DNA of 64,000 bases from JAEZBP01 sp963832725 (GTDB lineage Bacteria; Myxococcota_A; Polyangia; Polyangiales; Sandaracinaceae): positions 434,001-498,000 of the forward strand of contig CAWHVG010000003.1 in assembly GCA_963832725.1 (NCBI GenBank), read 5' to 3'. Of this stretch, positions 27,242 to 35,473 are shown in pieces. The notes under the pieces are model-generated. The model was not told the DNA's origin. It saw only the letters and a list, made by a program, of their open reading frames with translations, and ran no database searches. Position 1 is the stretch's first letter; the number at the start of each line of letters is the position of its first letter. The position numbers and the translations under genes were made by a program.

Positions 27242-30043
27242 ATGCGCCCTACGCAGCTCCTCGCCCTCTCGTCCCTCGCTCTCGTCCTCGCCTGCCAAGG
27301 ACCGCCCGCCACCCAGCCCGCGCGCTGGACCGTGTGGGTCGCGCCCGACGCGCCCTGGGCCGTTCAGACCGCCGCCGACGACCTCGTCTCGTACCTCACG
27401 GCCATGGGCCGCGAGGCCGCGAAGGGCGAGGGCACCCCGCCGGCCGACTGCGTCCCGGGCGAAGGCCACGCGCTCTTGGCGGGCGACGGCATCGAGGGCC
27501 CGATGACCCAGGGCGCCAGCGATCAGAGCTGGCGCATCGACGAGACCCGCTGCGACGGAGGGGGCAGCCGCGTGGCCCTGTCCGGCGGCGGCTTGCTCGG
27601 CCGGCAATACGCCGTCTACGAGTGGCTGCACCGGCTCGGCGTGCGCTTCTTCCACCCGGAAGAAGAGTACGTGCCGAGCGCGCCGGTCTGGCCCGACGCG
27701 GCGCTCACCGTCGCGCACACGCCTGCCTTCCGGTGGCGCAGCGTCAGCCTCCACACCACCCATCCCCTCGAGCTCGGCGACGCCTTCGTCCGCAACGACC
27801 CGTCGACCCTGGACGAGGGCGCGCGCTACATCGACTGGAGCGTCAAGAACGGCGCCAGCCGCGGCCGCTCCGGCGTCGGCGACGGGCAGTATGCGACCCG
27901 CGGCGTCGACCGCGGTTTGCCGCTCGAGGTCGGCTTCTCGCTCCACGATCAGCAGCAGGGCGGTCACGGCATCGTGAACCCGGACGATCCCCGCACGCCT
28001 CACGAACAGATCGCGGCCGCCATCGATGAACAGATGGTGCGCGACGACGGTCTCGTTCCAGGTGTGTTCACGTTCACGTTCGATCCGAGTGAGTTCACCG
28101 AGGTTCCGGACCGACAGGCCCTGGACGAGATCGGGTTCATCGCCGACTACATGGCGAACAACTACCCGGACACGCTCGTCCAGACCATCAACCACGGCAC
28201 CCATGGTGAGCCCACCGCGACCTACGGGATCCGCTACTTCGATCTGCCGGAGCTGGCCCCGGCGAACCTCGGCGTCATGGTCCACACGCTGATGTTCTAC
28301 GATCTCTTCCGGCCCGCGCCGGTGTACGGGAACCAGAATTTCCGCTTCCTCTACGACTTCATGCTGCGGAACTACCAGACCCGCCCTCTGGTCCATTTTC
28401 CCGAGTCGGCCTGGTGGCTCACCTTCGACATCGCCGTTCCGCTCTATCTGCCGATCACCATCCAAGCACGGGACCAGGACATCCAGAGCATCGCCTGGAT
28501 GCTCCGCGGGCAGCTCGACGGGCATCATGTCTTCGGGACCGGTCACGAGTGGGGCTACTGGCAGAACGAGTACTGCTCGTTCCGGATGGCGGCCGACCTC
28601 GACTACCGCTGGCAGGACTGCCTGCACGACATCGTCTCGCCGATGGGCGACGCCGGGCCCGAGGTGCAGCGCGTGGTCGAGGACGCGGTGGGGATGCAGG
28701 AGCGCGACATCCTCTACGGGGATGTGCTGCCCTACATCGTCGGCACCGACTCGGAGACGGAAGTCGCGGCCTCGGTGGGCGTCGTCTTCCACCCGCTGCC
28801 TCCCTCGCCGAGCGCGATCCTGCGCTGGGACGCGGCGCGGGTTCGCGCCTGGCTGAACCTGGAGATGCCCGAGCTGCAGCAGATGGACCGCGACTACGCG
28901 CGCCTGGTCGAGCGGCTGAACGCGGTCGAGCCGAACGTGCCCGACGACGCGAAGCCCTTCTTCGACGAGATCCGCGACGGCCTCGAGGCGACCGGGCTGC
29001 GCGCGCGGCACGGCTGGCAGGTGTACGGCGCGGTGGTGACGCTTCGGAACGCCCAGCTCACCGACGACGCGACCATGCACGGCGCGGCGCAGGACCTGCT
29101 CGACGCCGCGAAGGCCACGACCCAGGACGCCCTCGACGTCATCCACCGGCGCGAGGAGGGCTACCGCTACGCGCCGCTCTCACGCTCGATCGCCGGCGGC
29201 CCGGACGGGACCGAAGACGACAACTGGACCATCTACCACTACCGCTACCTGAACCGGACCCACCACGGCTTCTATTACACGCGCATCGACGACCTGGCGT
29301 CCGCGGCGTTCATGGGCGGCGCCCAGCCGGTGGAGGTCTCGGACGCGCTCCTCGCGCCGGGCGAGACCATGAGCGTGAACGTGCTCGACGCGACGCTGGG
29401 CGAGATCACGGTGGACTGGGGCGACGGCAGCCCGGCGCCGAGCGGCGATCCGCCGTACACCCACGACTACGGCGACGTCGGCGTCTATCCCTTCGCCCTC
29501 GACGGTCGCCTCGGCACCGAGCCCTACACGCTCTCGGGCGACGTCGGTGCGCTCTCGACGGAGTACCGAACGGGGTTCAGCGGACACGTGATCGAGCCCT
29601 CGGGGGTGAGCCTGATCGAGGGCGTCTTCCCCGGATTGACGTTCGGCGTGATCGACGCCGACCGGCTGGCCATCGGCTTCTCCGGCGTGGAGGAGGGCAC
29701 CGTGAAGCTCGGCGACTGGAGTGTGGCCGCGCCGGCGGAAGGCTCGACCGCGCTCTTCGAGAGCGCACCGACGCGGCTCGAGGTGCCGATCGTCGATCAC
29801 GCCACGGGCGCGGTCTCGGCCCACATGGTCGTCTACGACGCCGTGCTCCGCGTGACCGACGCCAGCTCGCCGGCGGTGTTGACCGGCGCGCTCGACACCA
29901 TGGCGGTCATCGAGGCGGTCGTCTCCGTCGGCGGCTTCGACATGCAGGGTGCGCGGCGCATCGTGGCCAGCACGCTCGGCTACACCGCGGACACGCTCCC
30001 CGACCGGGTCGACTTCCAGGCCGAGTACACGCTCAGCCCCTGA
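27242..30043 (+). CDS. Large lipoprotein with glycosidase-like N-terminal fold and PKD-like domain
   Basis: A 933-residue lipoprotein (MRPTQLLALSSLALVLAC, lipobox LVLAC, lipid on C18). Residues 25-150 resemble the beta-alpha N-terminal domain of alpha-glucuronidases and DUF4838 proteins: 'AADDLVSYLTAMG' then 'LLGRQYAVYEWLHRLGVRFF' and 'HPEEEYVP'. Residues 150-600 look like the (beta/alpha)8 and helical parts, with 'FTFTFDPSEFTEVPD' and 'INHGTHGEP' as possible active-site strands. Residues 700-760 contain a PKD-like fold ('GEITVDWGDGSPAP', 'YTHDYGDVGVYPFAL'). The C-terminal 170 residues are beta-rich. It probably acts on or binds extracellular polysaccharide at the cell surface; enzyme activity is not proven because the catalytic acids cannot be assigned. 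It stands alone downstream of the CACGTG array. Confidence 0.65.
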   Translation: MRPTQLLALSSLALVLACQGPPATQPARWTVWVAPDAPWAVQTAADDLVSYLTAMGREAAKGEGTPPADCVPGEGHALLAGDGIEGPMTQGASDQSWRIDETRCDGGGSRVALSGGGLLGRQYAVYEWLHRLGVRFFHPEEEYVPSAPVWPDAALTVAHTPAFRWRSVSLHTTHPLELGDAFVRNDPSTLDEGARYIDWSVKNGASRGRSGVGDGQYATRGVDRGLPLEVGFSLHDQQQGGHGIVNPDDPRTPHEQIAAAIDEQMVRDDGLVPGVFTFTFDPSEFTEVPDRQALDEIGFIADYMANNYPDTLVQTINHGTHGEPTATYGIRYFDLPELAPANLGVMVHTLMFYDLFRPAPVYGNQNFRFLYDFMLRNYQTRPLVHFPESAWWLTFDIAVPLYLPITIQARDQDIQSIAWMLRGQLDGHHVFGTGHEWGYWQNEYCSFRMAADLDYRWQDCLHDIVSPMGDAGPEVQRVVEDAVGMQERDILYGDVLPYIVGTDSETEVAASVGVVFHPLPPSPSAILRWDAARVRAWLNLEMPELQQMDRDYARLVERLNAVEPNVPDDAKPFFDEIRDGLEATGLRARHGWQVYGAVVTLRNAQLTDDATMHGAAQDLLDAAKATTQDALDVIHRREEGYRYAPLSRSIAGGPDGTEDDNWTIYHYRYLNRTHHGFYYTRIDDLASAAFMGGAQPVEVSDALLAPGETMSVNVLDATLGEITVDWGDGSPAPSGDPPYTHDYGDVGVYPFALDGRLGTEPYTLSGDVGALSTEYRTGFSGHVIEPSGVSLIEGVFPGLTFGVIDADRLAIGFSGVEEGTVKLGDWSVAAPAEGSTALFESAPTRLEVPIVDHATGAVSAHMVVYDAVLRVTDASSPAVLTGALDTMAVIEAVVSVGGFDMQGARRIVASTLGYTADTLPDRVDFQAEYTLSP

Positions 30044-30055
30044 CCGGCCGGAGGA

Positions 30056-30658
30056 TCAGTCGTCCTCGCGCCGTATCTGCGCCGGCACCTCGTGGCGACC
30101 GGTGATCTCTTCCCACGTCGGGAGGATGCTCTCCGTGGCCACCGTCAGGACGCGGAGGCGCATCACCACCCGCGTCACGGTGGAGGTCTGCGAGAAACGC
30201 ACCTGGCGGCCCTTGCTCTGCTCGAACACGGCCTCCGAGCCCGGGCGCGGGAAGGGGTGGCTGAGCTCCATCGACTCGCCGTCCCGCTGCTGTCCGCCGA
30301 CCAGCCGCGCACCGAGCAGGGCGTGGTCGGGGTGGTCGCGGCGGGTGTTCTGGTCGACCACCGCGATGCACACCAGCCGCGAGTCGAGCGCGTAGATGGT
30401 GTTGCGCGTCCAGATCTCGACGAAGGTCCACTCGTGATCGGGCAAGGGCGCGGTTCGCCGCTCGTGGATCAAATCGATGTCGACCGCGGGCTGTCCCCGT
30501 CTGGCGACAATCTGTCCATCTTGCTTGACGGGGACCGACACGGCGTCCTCCACGAAGCGCGCGCGCTCCGGCTCCAGCGCAGTCGCGGGCACGGCCGGTC
30601 GCGCTGGACCGAAGCCTCGGTAAGTGTTGCGGTCCTTGCGGCCGTCGTCCTCACCCAT
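30056..30658 (-). CDS. Hypothetical protein
   Basis: Not recognised. A 200-residue soluble protein with no signal peptide, membrane segment or Cys motif. The middle is beta-rich ('HEWTFVEIWTRNTIYALDSR' then 'LVCIAVVDQN') and the end has 'QVRFSQTSTVTRVVMRLRVL', giving the look of a small beta-barrel or sandwich domain. The final 'EVPAQIRREDD' is charged. It converges on the large lipoprotein gene with a 12-bp gap. The alternating pattern and normal codon use support it as a real gene; no function can be given. Confidence 0.5.
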   Translation of the reverse strand: MGEDDGRKDRNTYRGFGPARPAVPATALEPERARFVEDAVSVPVKQDGQIVARRGQPAVDIDLIHERRTAPLPDHEWTFVEIWTRNTIYALDSRLVCIAVVDQNTRRDHPDHALLGARLVGGQQRDGESMELSHPFPRPGSEAVFEQSKGRQVRFSQTSTVTRVVMRLRVLTVATESILPTWEEITGRHEVPAQIRREDD

Positions 30659-30871
30659 GAGCGCAGGCTACACGAGCCGGCGCCGCCAGGCGATAGCGAC
30701 CCGATGTGCTCGGCGGGAGTCGTAGCCCACCTCGTGGGCGGGACGGGGCCCACCGCCACGTCGCCCCGACCCCATCGCGCTCCGCAATCTGCGTCACCAC
30801 TCCTGCCTCCCACATCGAGCCGTGGATCCGGGTTCTCTTCGAGGGGCGCGTTCCGGTATTCTCCGCGTGCC

Positions 30872-33800
30872 GTGAACGCAAAAAACTGCCCCCGGTGCCA
30901 GACACCCAATCCGCCGACCGCGGGTGCCTGCTACAACTGTGGCCTTCAGCTCGGCGCACCGCCGCCCGCGCAGCCACCCCCGGCGCAGGGCTATCCGCCC
31001 CAGGGCCAGCCGACGCAGGGCCACTCGACGCAGGGCCAGCCGACGCAGGGCCACTCGACGCAGGGCCACTCGACGCAGGGCCACGCGCAGCAGGGCTATC
31101 CGGGATCCAGCCCGGGGTACGGGGCCTCGCAGCCAGCCCAGATGCCGCCAGCCCAGCCCGCCGCGCAGCCGGGAGGCGTGCCCAAGCGGACCATGGCGAT
31201 GAGCTCCGACGACGCCATGAAGGCGTTCAGCGCGGCCGGGCTCTCGCAAGCGCAGCTGAGCCAACCGGGCGGCGGCCCGCAGCGGGCGGCGGCCGCCGGG
31301 GAGGTCACGGTCGGCCGCGACCCCTCGAACCTCATCGTCTTCGAGAACCCCGTGGTGTCGGCGCGCCACGCGAAGATCAGCCGAAACCCGCAGGGCGGGC
31401 TGCTGGTCACGGATCTCGGCTCCACCAACGGCACCTACGTGCGCGGCGAGCGGATCAGCCAGCGCGTCGTCACGCTGCAGGACGACATCTACCTCGGTTC
31501 TGCGCCGCTGCGGATGAGCGATCCGCGCATCGCCGTGCTGATCATCGCCGTGCAGCGCCCGCCGCAGAAGGGCCAGCCCTTCACCATCGGCAGCGATCCG
31601 AACGCGTGCGATGTCGTCATCCACGACCCGCAGGTCGCGCCGCGGCACTGCCAGGTGGCCGAGCTTCCGAACGGCTTCTACCAGGTGCAGGACCTCGGGA
31701 CGCCGCAGGGCACCGCCATCGACAACGCGAGCTTCCGCGTTCAGCAGGCGACGGCCCAGCCCTCCAGCATCCTCCTGCTCGGTGGCTTCGCCCTCCCGCT
31801 CCAGCTCCTCTCGCGGATGGTCGAGTCGGCGTCGGGCGATGGCAGCGTGATGGCCATGGCCGAGGCGGCCGTGCAGGGCCTGAACCTCGACAAGCCGGTC
31901 GTCACGGTCGGCCGCGCGCCCGGCAACGACCTGGTGTTGCCTCACCCGTCGGTCTCGGGCCGCCATGCCCAGATCAGCAAGATGCAGGACGGCAAGTTCC
32001 AGATCCGCGATCTGGGCTCGACGAACGGCACCTACGTCAACGGCGTCCGCATCTCGAGCCAGGTGGCCGGTCCGGGCGACCGGGTGACCATCGGGGCCGT
32101 GACGCTGCTCCTCGGCGCACGCGGCATCGAAGGCGCGCAGCGCGCCAAGGTCCGGCTCGACCTGGTCCGCATCTCGCTGACGGTGAAGCAGCGCGGAACC
32201 GGCAAGCCGCTCAAGCTCCTCGACGACGTCAACTTCTCCATCTTCCCGGGCGAGCTGATCGGGATGCTCGGCCCCTCCGGCGCCGGGAAGACGACGCTCT
32301 TGATGAGCGTGCTCGGGCTCGTGAAGCCGACCGAAGGCGGCGTGCTCCTGAACGGCAAGCCGCTCTTCCAACAGTACGAATCGTTCCGGACCAACGTCGG
32401 CTACGTGCCGCAGGACGACATCGTCCACCCGCAGCTCACGGTCCGCGAGGCGCTCCGCTACGCGTGCAAGCTGCGGCTGCCCTCGGGCACGTCGAGCAAG
32501 CACATCGAGGAGACCATCGACGCGACGCTCAAGGAGGTCGGCCTCTGGGAGCAGCGCGACTCGCGCATCGGCAGCGCCGAGCAGAAGGTCCTCTCGGGCG
32601 GCCAGCGACGACGCGTGAACCTGGCTGCGGAGCTGGTCACCGATCCCTCGCTGCTCATCCTCGACGAGCCGACGTCGGGCCTCTCGTGGACGGACGCGGC
32701 GGACGTCATCAGCACGCTGCGGCGCCTGGCCGACAACGGCCGCACCATCTGCGTCACCATCCACCAGCCGGACTACCAGGAGTACGAGAAGTTCGACTCG
32801 GTGTGCATCCTCGGCCGCGGCGGCAAGCTCCTCTTCTTCGGACCGCCCTCGCCGGACTCCTACGACTTCTTCGGTGCGGCCCCCGGCAAGCCGCGCGAGA
32901 TGTTCGACCACCTCGAGCAGCTCCCGCCGGATCAGTGGCGGGAGAAGTTCCACCAAACCGAGACCTACCGTCGGTTCGTCGTCGAGCGCGCCGGAAACGC
33001 GCAGGCGGAGAGTGGCGGGGCGCCACCCAAGCCACGTTCACGCTCCTCGCTGCGCCAATTCCCGATCCTGCTCGGACGCAGCATCAAGCTGACGCTGCGC
33101 AATCCGGTGGCGTTGGGTCTCTTGCTGATCCAGGCGCCGCTCTTGGCGGTGCTGATCGGCCTGACGACCACCGGCGCGACGCAGTTCCAGGTGGCGATGT
33201 TCGGCTGCTCCACCCGCGACGATGCGGTGGACTACTGCGCCGGCGAGGACGACCGCATCGCTTGCGATCCTCAAAGGCGGATGGCGGTCGCGCAGTACGA
33301 CGGGCCCGAGCACGCCGAGGACACGGTCAAAGATCCACGGACGGCGCTCCTGGCGATGCTCATGGCGCTGCTCTTGCCGATGATCATCGCGAGCTCGAAC
33401 GTGCTGGTGGCCGAGCGGACGGTCTACGAGCGCGAGCGCTTGGCGGGGCTGAACATCCTGCCCTACGTCACGGCGCGCCTCTGGGTGCTCTTCCTGTTGG
33501 GAGGAGTCGTGGTCCTGTTCCACGTCCCCATCGCCTACTTCTGGTGCGGGATGGCCGACGGCAGCTTCGGCGGGCTGATGAAGTACATGTTCATCGGCTT
33601 TTTGACCACGAGCACGGCCAGCGCGATGGGCATGGCGTTGAGCGCCGCCGTCAGCAACCCGGTGTCGGCGTTGTGGGGGATCAACTTCCTGGTCATCCCG
33701 CAGCTGCTCTTCGCGGGAAGCATCAGCCGCCTGCAGGAGGCGACCGCCGTCCTCAGCTGGCTCACGGCGACCCGCTACGGACTCGAAGCGCTCACCAACG

Positions 33801-33997
33801 TGGATCTCGCCTCCCGCGGCGTGCTCGACTCCGAGGGCAACTGTCTCGTCGCGCGCTACCTCGAGAACCTCCCGAACTTCGACTACGAGGGCTTCACCTT
33901 CGATCACCCGCTGCTCTTCGCCACCATCGGCATGGGCAGCATCACCTTCGTCGGGTTCTTGATCACGACGATCCTGCTGAAGATGAAGGACAAGTGA
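30872..33997 (+). CDS. Zinc-ribbon/triple-FHA/ABC transporter fusion (ABCG-like)
   Basis: A 1041-residue fusion protein. A four-Cys zinc ribbon (C6, C9, C20, C23) comes first, then a Gln/Pro-rich linker with 'TQGHSTQGQP' repeats (residues 28-85). Three FHA domains follow, near residues 143-213, 225-300 and 337-413. The first and third have the full 'GR..N' and 'SARH/SGRH' phosphothreonine pocket plus 'DLGSTNGTYV'; the second is weaker ('GSDPNACDVV', 'APRHCQV'). Next is an ABC ATPase with Walker A 'GPSGAGKTT' near 467 and signature 'LSGGQRRR' near 574, then an ABC-2 membrane domain (about six helices, residues 730-1040). The order ATPase-membrane is as in eukaryotic ABCG exporters. FHA domains imply control by Ser/Thr phosphorylation. 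GTG at 30872 keeps the zinc ribbon. Confidence 0.87.
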   Translation: MNAKNCPRCQTPNPPTAGACYNCGLQLGAPPPAQPPPAQGYPPQGQPTQGHSTQGQPTQGHSTQGHSTQGHAQQGYPGSSPGYGASQPAQMPPAQPAAQPGGVPKRTMAMSSDDAMKAFSAAGLSQAQLSQPGGGPQRAAAAGEVTVGRDPSNLIVFENPVVSARHAKISRNPQGGLLVTDLGSTNGTYVRGERISQRVVTLQDDIYLGSAPLRMSDPRIAVLIIAVQRPPQKGQPFTIGSDPNACDVVIHDPQVAPRHCQVAELPNGFYQVQDLGTPQGTAIDNASFRVQQATAQPSSILLLGGFALPLQLLSRMVESASGDGSVMAMAEAAVQGLNLDKPVVTVGRAPGNDLVLPHPSVSGRHAQISKMQDGKFQIRDLGSTNGTYVNGVRISSQVAGPGDRVTIGAVTLLLGARGIEGAQRAKVRLDLVRISLTVKQRGTGKPLKLLDDVNFSIFPGELIGMLGPSGAGKTTLLMSVLGLVKPTEGGVLLNGKPLFQQYESFRTNVGYVPQDDIVHPQLTVREALRYACKLRLPSGTSSKHIEETIDATLKEVGLWEQRDSRIGSAEQKVLSGGQRRRVNLAAELVTDPSLLILDEPTSGLSWTDAADVISTLRRLADNGRTICVTIHQPDYQEYEKFDSVCILGRGGKLLFFGPPSPDSYDFFGAAPGKPREMFDHLEQLPPDQWREKFHQTETYRRFVVERAGNAQAESGGAPPKPRSRSSLRQFPILLGRSIKLTLRNPVALGLLLIQAPLLAVLIGLTTTGATQFQVAMFGCSTRDDAVDYCAGEDDRIACDPQRRMAVAQYDGPEHAEDTVKDPRTALLAMLMALLLPMIIASSNVLVAERTVYERERLAGLNILPYVTARLWVLFLLGGVVVLFHVPIAYFWCGMADGSFGGLMKYMFIGFLTTSTASAMGMALSAAVSNPVSALWGINFLVIPQLLFAGSISRLQEATAVLSWLTATRYGLEALTNVDLASRGVLDSEGNCLVARYLENLPNFDYEGFTFDHPLLFATIGMGSITFVGFLITTILLKMKDK

Positions 33998-34023
33998 GGC
34001 CGAACGCGCGCTGAGCCGAAGTC

Positions 34024-34051
34024 GGCCGCACCCGGGCGCTCGGGTGCGGCC
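34024..34051. terminator. Strong hairpin between converging genes
   Basis: GGCCGCACCCG pairs perfectly with CGGGTGCGGCC over 11 bp around a 6-base loop. It lies 27 bp after the FHA/ABC stop and 21 bp beyond the stop of the converging lipoprotein gene. No T-run follows on either side, so it may need Rho or act bidirectionally. Confidence 0.6.
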
Positions 34052-34071
34052 GCTTCGCGTTCCGGGGTCGC

Positions 34072-34503
34072 CTACTGCACGCTGAAGTCGGGCGCGGCCG
34101 AGAGGCGCGCGGCGCAGTGGCCTTCGTGGCAGAGGCAGCCGCCGCCGCAGTCGATGGTCCCGTAGCGGCAGTCGGTGGTGCAGACGGCGTCGCCGCAGCT
34201 CGGGGCGTGCTCGCGCGCGACGCAGGCGTCGGCGTGGCAGCACGCGGCCGGCACGCAGTCCGCGTCGCTCGTGCAGGTGTCCTCGCCGACCACCAGCTCG
34301 CCCGCCTCGGAGGTCTCGGACGCGCTCTCGGGGGAGGAGCCCTCGGCGGGCGCGCTCGAGGCGCTCTCGCTCGTGGCCTCCGAGCCGCGCTCACCACCGT
34401 TCGAAGCCTCGACGGTGACCGGCTCCTCCGTGTGAGCGTCCGAGCCGCCGCAGCCCGCCAGCGCGAGCGTCAGCGCGAGGATTGTCGTTCCCGTGCGCAT
34501 CAT
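34072..34503 (-). CDS. Cys-rich lipoprotein
   Basis: A 143-residue lipoprotein. A GGAGG ribosome-binding site at 34514-34510 lies six bases before the ATG at 34503, which makes that start better than the ATG at 34509. The signal peptide MMRTGTTILALTLALAGC has lipobox LAGC with lipid on C18. An acidic Ser/Glu/Ala-rich spacer fills residues 20-70. The last 70 residues contain twelve Cys in paired patterns ('DTCTSDADCVPAACCHADAC', 'CGDAVCTTDC', 'CGGGCLCHEGHC'), as in small disulfide-knot domains of myxobacterial surface proteins. Function unknown. Confidence 0.7.
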   Translation of the reverse strand: MMRTGTTILALTLALAGCGGSDAHTEEPVTVEASNGGERGSEATSESASSAPAEGSSPESASETSEAGELVVGEDTCTSDADCVPAACCHADACVAREHAPSCGDAVCTTDCRYGTIDCGGGCLCHEGHCAARLSAAPDFSVQ

Positions 34504-34578
34504 CGCCATCCTCCGTTCCTCTCTCCGACGTCCGAGCCGGCTCGGGCTTCACCCGGCGCGTCGCTCAGCAGCCCGTCG

Positions 34579-35461
34579 TCATGTGGACGCGCTGGCGAGC
34601 GTGTCCAGGACCGACTTGGTGCGGGCCAGGTCCTCGGCGGCGCGGGCCACCGACGCCTTCGCCTCCGGCCAGTGCTGGTCCACCAGCGCCGACCACGCGC
34701 GGTTCACGTAGCGCTCTGCGCTCGAGAAGGGCCCGTAGAGCTCGGCGAAGCCCGCCATGCCGTAGCGCGCCTGGACGCGGGTGCGTGCGGCGACGATGGC
34801 CTCGAAGCGAGCCACGGCGAGCTCGTGCACCGCGTCCTTGGTTCGCTCCATGTCGGCTCGGCTCGGCTCGGCCGTCGCTTCCATCTCGTCGGCGAGGGCG
34901 GCCACCGCCGCGCGCAGCTCCTCGAGCGCGTGCCCGAGGATCCTTGGCGGCGGGCGCGTCGCTCTCCCCCTCGCCGCCTTCGGCCAGCGCCTCGCGCTTG
35001 ATGGCCACCCGCCCCAGCACGGCACCTCCCACGACCAGCAGGAGCCCGATACCGAAGAGGATGCCGTTGCCGCTCGCCCACTCGCGTACGCGGACCGCCG
35101 GCTGAGTCGGCCGGAGCGCCGCGGCCTCGGCGGCGGCCTGCGCGGTCTCTTCCAGCGTCGTCAGCCAGGCGCGGCGCGTCTCGCCCACTTCGCCGGGGGC
35201 CTCCACGTTCGCGGCGCGGGCGGCCGCGAGCCGCTCTGCGCCGACCTCGTTCTCCTCCTCGCCGCAGCCGTCCGCGGCCGGCAGGCTCGCGTCCTCGCGC
35301 GCCTTGCAGTAGGCGCCGAACAAGCGGGCCTCGTCGGCGGCGAGCAGGCTGGCGCGGCCGCGGGTGGTGACCTCTGCCCGCATGGTGGGCGAGAGGCGGG
35401 CGCCGGCGGCCGCCGAGACCGCGACGCCGAGAGAGAGCAGGATGATCCCGAGCATCTTCAT
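34579..35461 (-). CDS. Membrane-anchored protein of unknown function (one frameshift)
   Basis: About 293 residues. The N-terminus is a signal peptide (MKMLGIILLSLGVAVSAAAGA), followed by an extracytoplasmic part with one Cys pair (C52 and C65), then a transmembrane helix near residues 133-152 ('GILFGIGLLLVVGGAVLG'). The remaining 140 residues are a cytoplasmic, strongly helical, charged domain ('LEELRAAVAALADEMEATAE', 'VARAAEDLARTKSVLDTLAS') that looks like a coiled coil. One extra G in AAGGATCC near 34940 breaks the frame; removing it gives 'AAKILGHALEEL'. It follows the OPT transporter by only 12 bp on the same strand, so they are likely co-transcribed. I do not recognise the family. Confidence 0.6.
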
Positions 35462-35473
35462 GGTGACGCTCCT

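Noticed and set aside
26582..27312. A possible repeat protein with about 14-residue period across the 42-bp array.
   Set aside because: Copy spacing (40-45 bp) shifts the frame between units, so no single frame keeps the repeat.
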